Of a stretch of 64,000 nt of DNA, positions 55,010-64,000 are shown one piece after another (within the stretch, counting starts at the first letter, position 1; the number at the start of each line of letters is the position of its first letter). A program made the translations under genes and the position numbers. Under the pieces are notes generated by a model, which did not search any database, was not told the origin of the DNA, and saw only the letters and a program-made list of their open reading frames with translations. The stretch is from the NCBI RefSeq assembly GCF_030272615.1, contig NC_081414.1:52845636-52909635 (forward strand). Reading direction: 5' to 3'. The stretch is from Cryptomeria japonica (taxonomy: Eukaryota > Streptophyta > Pinopsida > Cupressales > Cupressaceae).

Positions 55010-55554
55010 CTTATCATCCAAGAAAAAAATATATATGAAAACAAACAAAGAAACATGTACAAAGTTGCAAAGATTAACCAACCATCTGAGCCATAAGAAA
55101 TGGCAACAATAGAAAACATTCATGGGTAAAGCTAGCAAACTAAAATTCAAGGAAAATTAACTTTGCTTGTAGGAAAGCCTAGTCAACACTAGAATTCATG
55201 GAATTGACAATTAAACAAGTCTTCTATCATAACAATTTCTGTTAGAAACAGGTTGGGGTTAAGAAGCATCTGCCACTGAACTTTCATATCCATGGTGTTC
55301 AACCTATGCATCTAAACATTTAATTAAGAATTGCTGGGTTCCAGTTGGCATGTGCCAGGATACACCATAGCTGTACTTACTACTGCCAACCATCAATGAG
55401 TTGCATTTTTCAAGTTTCTTGATATTAAGTTGGCTGCAATGGGAGAATGTGGAAAGATATAAATCCATGGACATTGTGGAGCTGCAAGTTAAAAGTGGCT
55501 CTCATTTTTAGAACCCACGATGTAAAGAGGGCACATGATATTACATGTGCATCC
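55010..55554. other. Unique, non-coding stretch beside the SET-gene exons
   Basis: The acceptor of exon 1 (…GATAAG) is preceded on the minus strand by a T-rich tract, consistent with an intron. I see no further exon and no TE signature. A giant LTR starts at 55555. Confidence 0.45.
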
Positions 55555-56109
55555 TGTTGTGAGGTATTCACACATCGCCCCATTGCAAATGGGGACCCCC
55601 ACCCCCACTTTTTGGCTTTCTCGTTTGTGATAGAGTCTTTGCTATTAGTCTTTGAATTGAAGGGATAGAGTTTCTCAAGTAGCTAGAGGGTCATCATATC
55701 AGGTTGGTCTCCTGAGTGGAGTGAAGTAAGTCATCAAGCATGTTGCAAGAATGATTTATGGGTGAAAAACTTGAGGATTGAGCAAGTCAAGCAAAGTTAG
55801 GTGAAAGGGTCAAGTGAAGAGACATCCATAAGGTCGCCTACACTACCCCAATTTAAGAACAAAGCTTTCATCAAAGCCGTCATAGGACTAAAATTCGCTT
55901 AAATGCCTTGACCCGTAACATGCTCAGACCGTAGAGCAAGATTTTTGTTTTAGGTCCCATCCTTCCGAAGGTCACAGAGTGAATTTCCTCTATAGGTGTT
56001 TTTAGGGGCCGAATTGATGATGCTTTCAAATCGATGAGGTAAAAGGAAGTGGTGAGTTTCAAATCATGTCCTTGTAAAGATCCTAAGGCAAAATGCCAAA
56101 TCTTGTCAA

Positions 56110-56900
56110 ATCGGTCCTATCCTTAGAAGGGTCATAGAGCGAGTTTCACCTATCTTGACCTTGTCCTTGGAAAGGATGGTGAGCGAACTGCACTTTAAGT
56201 CTTGTCCTCATCAAGGACATGGAGCGAGCTTCTTCACTTGATCATGTATCTTGCATCAACTTAGACCTTGTCCTTGGATGGAACATGAAGTGAATTTCTG
56301 ATATGGGTCTTGTCCTTCCAAGGGACATCGAGCGAGTTCCTCTTTTCAAGCTTGTCCTTAAGGAGTTCTTAGAGCAAAAAATGCTCTATAGGTCATGTCC
56401 TTGCAGAGGACATTGGGCGAAATCATCTACTTGCCTTGTCCTTGTTGAGGGTCTAAAGCGAACTGCTTGTCTTGTCCTTGGTGATGGTCTAGAGAAAACT
56501 TGAGTATGTGTATTAGAGCGAACTTTGTTTACAATCATGCCTTGTCCTTACCGTGGTCCAAGACTAAACTTGATCATTTGGATCTTGTCCTTAGAAGGGT
56601 CATCGAGCGAAATCTACATTATAGGTCATGTCCCTGCCAAGGACACAAAGCGAACTGCACTATAAGTCTTGTCCTTACCAAGGACATAGGGCGAATTTAT
56701 CATATAGGACCTGTCCTTGGAAAGGACATGGAGCGAAACACTTGTCTTGACCTCATCCTTCCAAAGGACATAAAGCGAATTGATGAGAGTGTACCTTGCA
56801 AAGGTCAGCAAGCAACTTCATTGATATAGGTATTGTCCTTGGGAAGCACAGAGAGCGAATTTGTCATATAGATCCTATCCCTAGCAAGCACATAGAGCGA
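56110..56900 (+). repeat. Palindrome array in N, about seventeen units, many 42 bp apart
   Basis: Cores of the form TTGTCCTT ... AAGGACATAGAGCG occur near 56113, 56159, 56200, 56265, 56307, 56349, 56392, 56434, 56469, 56539, 56583, 56625, 56667, 56709, 56750, 56831 and 56872. The run 56583-56750 is spaced by 41-42 bp. GTCCTT/AAGGAC arms can pair. Spacing equals the short interval seen in LTR3 and LTR4. Confidence 0.85.
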
Positions 56901-57258
56901 AATTATCACCACCTCAAGCAGAAGCTAGACAATGTTGAAGTATCAAGAAATATTCCTTCATGATGATCTATCCAATCTACAAAAGTGCAAGTTAAAGGTG
57001 GCATCCTAGTCATCATCCCAATCACCATTCCTCCAGTCAATGAAGTCCACATCGGCATGTCTCGATGCAATGCACCTAGTTCATACATGGATGCACAAAC
57101 TCCAATGTAGGTACCCTTGATATTTATTGGTCCACACTCACTGAATGTAATTTTCTCATTGGCTAAAGAGAGTTTGTTGTAACAAACCCTAATTAGGGTT
57201 TTCATTGTAAAATCCTGGCCATTGATGGAGATTCAATCTGGGTCGTTCATGAGCTCTC

Positions 57259-57268
57259 TATATAAAGC
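57259..57268 (+). promoter_or_regulatory. TATA box of LTR N
   Basis: TCTATATAAA lies downstream of AACCCTAATTAGGG, as in H and the Z-bearing copies. Confidence 0.55.
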
Positions 57269-58021
57269 TCAAACTCTTCATTTGTAAAAGTTAATAGCGA
57301 GTAGAATAGCTAACAGTCAATAGACATTCTTAAGAGAATAGAATAGTAATTAGAGTAGAGTAAAAGGAGAAGGCAGAAATTGTTGCCTAAGTTGTAAATG
57401 AACTCCATTTTCATTAAAGTTATGGTGAAGTGTGTTGTTTCTTTATAACGCGCATAGTTTCTTGTTGGATCTTCATGTTAGATGATAAATAATTAGATTG
57501 AATGGAAGAATTTGTTGAATGCATTTGTGTGGAATCCACCCAGTCCATACCATTAGCCTCTTACTGATTGTAAGTGTGCCCTGTGTGGTCAACTGGAATG
57601 GTATGAGCTTAACTTCAAATCGTTATCCATCCATTGCTTATGCATTAACTTGAATGGTGATCAATGTTTGATGGTATCAATTCGAACATCTTTGAAATGT
57701 CCTTAGAAGATTGCACTGAGCTTGTGTCAAATTGTTCAAGTTGATGGTGAGACCTCACTCGGTAGGGTTCCATATAGTCATTCATCTATGTTCTTACATT
57801 CTAGGCCTTAGAATAGACCTTCTCAACCCTTTACCTTTTGTCATTTTTTTCAAACTCAAGTTAATTTAATCACCAGATTCTAACATCAGATGATCTAAGT
57901 TCCGACAAATCAAGCATCCAGGCATTCAAATGTAAGTCACCTTCTGATTCCAACATAATCACATCAACCTACAGATCTTATCCACACGTAGTTACCCTAC
58001 ATTCATGAACCTAGAGTTCCC

Positions 58022-59581
58022 AGGAATGAGGATGATGAGGCTAGGGACTTTTTCAGAACCATGGCTACTGGACAGCAGGAGATAGTCCAATCATTGCGTG
58101 CTTTGACCACTATGATGGAGAGAGTGGTTCAGCCCAGAGTTCAGGAGCAGGGTAGAGTTACACCTGATCATGACAATAGGACTGTAGCAAGTTCACAGGG
58201 TGCTCCTAGGCACAGGTCTTGGACAGCGGATAGACCTACTCGTCCTACTTTCCTTAAAGAGGAGGCTCAGGAGGCAGGAGAGGGCGATGTACAAGATGAG
58301 TTTCAGGATGATCTTAGAGCTGCTACTGCAGAGTGGCAGGCATTACCACCACATGTACGTGAGTTACTTAATTTTGATCGTTACCTGAATCAGAGGAGAG
58401 AGCACATGAGGAGTACTCAGCAGAACAGGAGACCTAGAGGCCATGACAGTGAGTTGCAGCGAGCTGCTAGCAAGCTCACTTTACCTTCCTTTGATGGTAG
58501 TGGACGGATGACAGCATAGGCATGGATACATAAGTTGGATACCTTCTTAGCATTGAGGCCCATGTCGGAGATAGATGCCATCAAATACGCCACCTTGCAT
58601 TTGGAGGGCGCAGCTCATGACTGGTGGTCACATGGTATGGTTACTTTATAGCACAACCAGGTGACTTCATACCAGGATTTTGTAGATAGATTGGTGGAGC
58701 GTTTTGATAGGAAGGATCCTGAGATATTCTTTCGTGATCTTGCACAGTTGAGACAGATAGGCAGCTTGGAGATGTATATCAGTGAGTTTCAACGGTTGTC
58801 AGTTATGGTACAGGATGTATCAGAAAGACGGTTGGTCATACTATTCACTGAGGGATTGTCTGAACCCCTCAAGGGTTGGATCAAGGCATTTGAACCATCG
58901 ACATTACAGGAGGCCATGAGGAAAGCCCGCAGTATGGAGCTTACAGCACCTTCTAGCAAATTCACCCCTAGGAGTTCTACTTCTTTCAGAGATAATAAGA
59001 AGTTTGATAAGGAGAAGGGGAGGAAGGTTGATACCAAGGGGAAATCCACCACACCCTTGGATATTGAGGCACTTAATGACCTATGCAGGAAGAAGCTATG
59101 CTTCTATTGCAAAGGTCCTTATGACAGGGATCATGACTGTCCGTTGAAGCCTAAGGGGAAGGCCAATAGAGTTATGTGGGCATACTATGAGGACTCAGAT
59201 TCAGATAGCGCAGTACATGAGGATGAGCATAGTGACACAGAGCCGGAGGTAGAGGCAGAGGCTACAGAGCCTAAGGATGAGCCGGAGTTACATTTGCAGC
59301 AGGCACGCTTATCCAGTATTCACCAGGAGGGGTCCTTTAGATTGCGTGGAGTTCTAGCAGAACAGAAGGTGATTACCCTAGTTGACACAGGTGCTACGCA
59401 CAATTTCATTGATGCACGATTGGTTGAGCGCCGTGGCATTGAGACAGAGGAGTTTGAGGGTCTCCGAGTACAGGTTGCTGATGGTTACACTCTTAAGTGT
59501 AACAGGATGATTAGAAACATGCCTCTACGCTTGAACAATTATGAGTTCAAAGCGGATTACCATGTAGTTAACATGGGTGAC
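58022..59581 (+). pseudogene. Chromovirus gag-protease, two amber stops, interrupted by an LTR
   Basis: The frame is open through the junction at 58022 and includes an ATG at 58061. Gag has KLTLPSFDGSG, a Retrotrans_gag domain (AWIHKLDTFLAL, HDWWSHG, YQDFVDRLVERFDRKDP, LVILFTEGLSEPLKGWI) and a C-x2-C-x7-H-x-C knuckle (CFYCKGPYDRDHDC). Protease follows with DTG (VTLVDTGATHNFID). TAG codons at 58517-58519 and 58649-58651 interrupt the frame, with no frameshift. After HVVNMGDC the gene is cut by LTR P at 59582, so the rest of protease and pol is not present here. It resembles Reina/Tekay-type chromoviruses; the lineage is not fixed. Confidence 0.85.
59577..59581. other. Putative TSD of LTR P (GTGAC)
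   Basis: These are the five bases abutting the LTR terminus TGTTGACGTG. The partner copy would lie beyond the window, so it cannot be checked here. Confidence 0.35.
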
Positions 59582-60435
59582 TGTTGACGTGTATTTTGTA
59601 CACCATCATACACAGAATAAAATACCAATAGGCATCTTATCCTCTCTTGAGAAAATAGTCTCTAACTGCTGAAGATTCGCATAAAGGATCAGTTAGGTAG
59701 ACTCCAAGGTTCTTTTAGTAGGGTCTCTACGTGTGGACAAGCTTCCAGCGGTATGATGTGATTTGTTGTTTCCTCCAAGAGGCCTTACGTATTCCGAAAG
59801 CTCAAGATTTTACTAAACTAAGAAGCTTTTCAAAAATAACAAAAGAGTAGGGTTTGAAAGAGGTCTAATCTAGTCTAACCCTATGAATGACTTAGTATGG
59901 ACAAGACTTGGCAAGATTCAACCAACTTCAATTTTGCCATAACATAACAACTCAATTGAAATTAGTGCGATCTTCTAAGGTAATAAAATGATATCCAATG
60001 CATCAAAGATCATGGACACTACCACGAAGGTACATATCCAAGATACAATAATGATTGAAGATTAAGGGATTCAAGGTATTCTCCAGTCGACCACGCAAGG
60101 CGTTCCTACAATCAGCAAGAAGCTAGTGGTTTGGATTACGAATCCTACCAAAAAATCAAGTCTCACACTATGTCCTTCAAATTAACAAGCTACTTTGATT
60201 GAGCATGATTCAAGTAAGTTAACCAACCATGAAGATAACTTAAGAAAGTTGCAACGAAACACCATAACTTCAATATTTCATTGATTTCCAAATCATCATG
60301 TACAACAATTGCTTGAATTTCTCTCTTCAAAACTCAATCTTGCTACAAAATAAAATTGCTTCTAACTCTAATCTCTCTTCTCTATTACATCAACTATTGA
60401 CTATTACACTATTACCAAATGAAATGAAAAATGGG

Positions 60436-60446
60436 GGTATAAATAG
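60436..60446 (-). promoter_or_regulatory. Downstream TATA box of LTR P
   Basis: On the minus strand CTATTTATACC lies downstream of Z, identical in context to 45348 in LTR5. Confidence 0.6.
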
Positions 60447-60638
60447 CATCCCCAATTACAATGAAAGGTCCAGATCGAAAGTAGATCAACGGTCAAGATA
60501 ATGACACCTAAACCCTAATTAGGGTTTGTTACAAATGGCCTCCTTTTTACTGAACAATATTAAATACATAGCCAAATATTAAATTTGGCACAAAAACCTA
60601 GGAGACATAAACCAATGACAAATAAGATGCCATGTCAT

Positions 60639-63600
60639 CTATAACAACCTTTCATCTAGAATCTTATTCCCTTTCCAATTCTCTTTCTTGGCATATGCAA
60701 TGAATCTTGATACGATTCCTTCGATTTCTGTGATTGGAATCTCGGGAAGATTCTTCATACTCTCTTCCAAGTGGATGACCTGATCGAATGCATCTAGAAG
60801 AGCTGCGTCCCAAGTAGATTCAAGTTCCTTTGTTCTTTCAATCAGGAGCATGGTGGCAAACATTTGATCATATTGCTCATCTGTAACATTTGCGTCCTTG
60901 CAAAAGATGATCTTGATTCTATCCTCTAGTTCCTGCATATCCACATCTGTCTCGACCTCGATCCTTCTGCCAAGAATGGTACGAAGTACCTCAAATACTC
61001 TGTCCTGGATCGGATTGATCACCTCCTCAACTTGGCCACATCTAGTACTGATGTCTTCAAAGAAAACACTCTTCATATGGAGTAAGGTTGACCAATGAAA
61101 CAAACTGTGAGATTCTCCCTCCAAGATCCTCTCCTGCGCTAAAATCTTCCTTGAAGTATGTCTTATTACTTTCAAGACAGGAATGATAACGTCCTTGGTA
61201 TGGGCAAATGCAGCTACTGTTATCATCAAATTGTGGATTATCTCAAGAACTTGGATAGCTTGATGAATAATCTTCATCATCCTTGTTACAAACTCTATGG
61301 CCACTGTATGAGATCTATCCATCCAATTACTTGTACGTTGGACCATGTACCTGAATCTTTCTGCCTCACTGATTGATTGAAGTGGAAGTGCTTACACTGG
61401 TGATCTAGCTGGATCCTGACGTCCCAAAGGTTCGTTGATGTGACTGAAATACGTCCTCCATGCACCGACCTCTCTCTCAAGCTTTCTATTCTTCTCCATT
61501 TCTTCTCTAAGCTTGTCTTTCAATGCCTCAAATGAGTCGGTGGCATCATCTAAAGTCTGTTCTGCTGTAGAGGGTCCTAGCTCAAATGTCTGTATATCAT
61601 ATTCCTCTGCTAGGATCTCACCTTCATATTTGTCTACTGCCGGTGTAGCTATCTGCAATTTTCTAGATCCAGTCTCATCTCGAATCATCTTGGACATCAT
61701 AGTAGCCTTTCTCTTCTCTGTTACTTCGTGAGAACGTCCAACAAGGCTCTCTAAATCAATTGCACTGTCCTCGTCCTCTACTACGATCACCTTGGTTAAT
61801 CTTTCCTTCAACCAATCTGGGATAATCGATCTTGTCTCTTGAACTTGAATTTCCTTATGTACTATTTCTTCTTGTCGGGGAGGAGATGATATTTCATTGT
61901 CTTCTTTGTCTTCATCTAACTCATAGTCTTGGAGAGATCCATCTGGTGACCCTTGTTGTGCTCGTCCTTCCTCCTGCCTATCGTTCTATACCATCGACTC
62001 CATGGATTCTTCCACTTGAATTGTTCTCTTCTCAGGTCTAGAAGAAATACCGGATGATTGATCTCTGTTAGCCTCTTGTTTTCTCTTGGAGGACTCTCTC
62101 TTTCCAGGTCTTTCTTTCCTCTTCGAACCTCTTGGATGGAGATTGCCCTCACTGGCACATCGAAGGTTTCCTTCACCTGAATTTCTAGGATTAGGATTGC
62201 CTTCACTCACACTAGCTCCAACTTCGGCTGGTTCTCTTCCAAAGTGAAAGTCATAGCTATGCCTTGTTCTCTCAACTTCTGATGTTGTATGTCAACCCAT
62301 CTGCGAGTACAAGACAAGACTGGTGCCATCAAAGCATCTAAATCCACGACTTTGGGCTCATTCCAATTCAACCTTATTGTTTTGCTTTCTCGATCATAGG
62401 AAGTATGGATATGTCTGCCACTGTCCTGAGCTTGGTCGGCCACTCTGTAAATCCTGCATTTCCTGATGAAATCCAAAGGCAATCTAGAATGCATTTTCCG
62501 TTTCACTTCAAGATCATCTAAGAGATTCATCATAAAATCCTCAATCTGATACTCATGTCTAAACTTCCTGCCGACAGTCTCCTCTAAATGTCCATGTGGA
62601 TCAAAGCTTTCTCTCAAAGCAAAAGATGAAAAAGAATATAAGGCCAACTCCTTCTCTGCGTCATCCATGGCTAAAGCATTAGGACATACCTCAACTGAAT
62701 TACCCAAAATGATAGGTACTGGAACTCCATTCTGATGTCTGTGTCTGAATGTCTTCACATATGCTGCCAACTGTCTTGTTACTTCAAGTAACACAATTCT
62801 GTCTGTCGGATATCTCGGCAACATGTATGGAGGTAAAGGACATCCATGCACTCTAATATAAGTGAACTTGGGAAACTGAATGAACCAAGCACCGTACCTC
62901 TTTATGAATTCCTGGGCATCCTGAGATAACCGGTTGTGAATTCCACCTTGCAACGTCCTGGTGATGTTCATCGTGAAAGTATCATTAACCAACTTATAGT
63001 TGCTCCCTGGCGGATGATGCAAGTAGGCATAGGAATCACAAGCTCTGACCTCGTCGGGTCCTCTTCCAATCACTCCTCTGTGAGGTAGTCCTGTGTATTC
63101 AACACTCCTGATCAAGGCATAGATGACGTAAGAACTCATGTGGAAGGACTTAGTAGCCTTGAGTCTCCTCAACTGTAAGTCCAAGCAATGGCTAATCATC
63201 CTAGCCCAATGTATGGTACCTTTTCCCTGAACGATCACCTGGATGAAGTAAAACATCCACTTCTCAAAATAGAAGGCATGAGGGGCTCCTGTAACTCGGT
63301 TGAGCATGGTAATTAAATCTCTGTACTCCTCCTGGAAATCAATCCTGTGCGGTGTGTTCGGGATCTTGCTTAGACGGGGACGGCTTTTGAGTAGCCAGTT
63401 CTTGTTAATTATGCCTAGGCAAGCATCTGGATCATCTTCGTACATTGATCTGGCACCTTCTATGCTCTTGTATATCATGTCCCTGTGCTCTGGAAGATGG
63501 AAAGCTTCACTTATAGCTTCCTCTGAAAGGTACGCCAAAGTGTTTCCCTCTTTGGACACGATCGTCCTGGACTGTGGATCATAGTGACGAGCACATTCGA

Positions 63601-63859
63601 TCATCAACTCATGGCACTGAACAGCTGGAGGAAAGCCGGCCGCCTTAATGATGCCACTCTCTATTATTCTCCGGGCGACAGGCGATGGCTTGCCAATGTA
63701 AGGGATCTCTCGAAACTTCTTCGTGCTGAAGTTGCCTAAGTTTGTATCTCCAATGTGGCTCCACTTCGACACGATCTTGGTCTCCACTTCTTCGGTCTTC
63801 TGATCTTCTTTCATGAGAGCTGAACGACTGGTGGATGCTCCCGCCTTCGGGGTTGCCAT
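60639..63859 (-). pseudogene. ORF Z in LTR P, several lesions
   Basis: It starts at ATG 63859 (MATPKAGAST) after the conserved acceptor. The N-terminal ~545 codons are open and nearly the same as LTR5. A one-base loss near 62225 (GAGAACC for GAGAAACC) shifts the frame. Later the correct frame meets TAG at 61986-61988, where LTR5 has CAG, and TAA at 61392-61394, where LTR3 has CAA. The C-terminus is otherwise conserved to TAG at 60639-60641. It supports the Z gene model: same start, order and stop. Confidence 0.85.
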
Positions 63860-64000
63860 ACCTACACAACATTTCATAATGAGAACTAAATTTTGCAATA
63901 AATAACATGGATTAGAGAGATAAATTCTTTAGGAAACCTCATGATAAGTCTTTAGAGTTATCATTTCCTAAAAAAATAACGATTGAGCTAGGAATTCAAA
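63860..64000 (-). other. Z leader of LTR P
   Basis: On the minus strand the sequence TTTCCTAAA...TTGTGTAG|GT leads into Z, matching the proposed intron and acceptor of LTR5 (41850-41941). It continues beyond the window. Confidence 0.55.

Larger units (their letters stand above)
55555..58020 (+). mobile_element. Z-less giant LTR (N), 3'-truncated
   Basis: It starts TGTTGTGAGG with the terminal hairpin CCCCATTGCAAATGGGG. It carries a dense palindrome array (56110-56900) and then sequence resembling H (56990-57135). An AACCCTAATTAGGG motif, TATA (57259) and U5-like sequence follow. It stops about 100 bases before the expected TCAACA end, near AACCTAGAGTTCCC, where chromovirus gag begins. Z is absent, as in H, so these two form a Z-less subfamily. 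Confidence 0.75.
59582..64000 (-). mobile_element. Giant LTR P in minus orientation, running out of the window
   Basis: Its 3' terminus is the plus-strand TGTTGACGTGTATTTTGTAC at 59582. Going right come U5, AATAAA and TATA (GGTATAAATAG near 60436), Z in reverse (60639-63859), and the leader with the acceptor just before ATG. The window ends inside the leader. It interrupts a chromovirus protease frame exactly at the LTR terminus, which confirms that end as a true element boundary. Confidence 0.85.

Overview
The window is plant nuclear DNA made almost entirely of nested LTR retrotransposons, with one small piece that looks like host gene. Evidence for a plant is the chromovirus integrase with chromodomain, the Tat-type Ty3 polyprotein with a second (archaeal-type) RNase H, the tRNA-Asp-like primer site, and two exons resembling a plant SMYD/ASHR1 SET-domain protein. 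No complete host gene is visible. Such deep nesting fits a large, repeat-rich genome such as a gymnosperm; the species cannot be fixed from the sequence.

The main feature is a retrotransposon family with very long LTRs. Every LTR copy begins TGTTGTGA and ends TCAACA. The complete copy (40100-46222) is about 6.1 kb and holds, in order: a terminal hairpin, an array of short hyphenated palindromes, a TATA box, a leader with a probable intron, an ORF of about 1,070 codons (called Z here, not recognised), a second TATA box, a poly(A) signal and the 3' end. A primer-binding site and a single-frame gag-protease-aRNH-RT-RNH-integrase polyprotein follow the LTR. Z therefore lies inside the LTR, in U3.

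The centre is a Russian doll supported by target-site duplications (TSDs). A ~40-bp minisatellite (10560-11132 and 51249-51610) is split by LTR1 (11133-17600 plus 51032-51248). LTR1 is split by solo LTR H (17601-20242 plus 49223-51031; TSD ATATT on both sides). H is split by element A (20243-33401 plus 46223-49222; TSD GGGGT/GGGGC). A's 3' LTR is split by element B (33402-46222), which has lost its 5' LTR and the start of gag.

Left flank: a decayed LTR end and an RNase H fragment (1-2235), simple repeats (2277-3576), a minus-strand chromovirus integrase tail (3955-4985), and a minus-strand Ty3 element (5608 to about 9530) that keeps LTR, PBS, gag and protease but has lost RT and RNase H. Right flank: the start of another giant LTR in minus orientation (ending at 52136), a chromovirus RNaseH-integrase-chromodomain remnant (52137-53762) with its PPT and LTR, the SET-gene exons (54562-55009), a Z-less giant LTR (55555-58020), a chromovirus gag-protease (58022-59581), and a minus-strand giant LTR with Z inserted in that protease gene (59582 to the window end).

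Only B's polyprotein and the truncated Z at 46223-48137 are long uninterrupted frames. Most other coding regions carry premature stops, mainly TAG, of the kind expected from C-to-T decay of methylated plant DNA.
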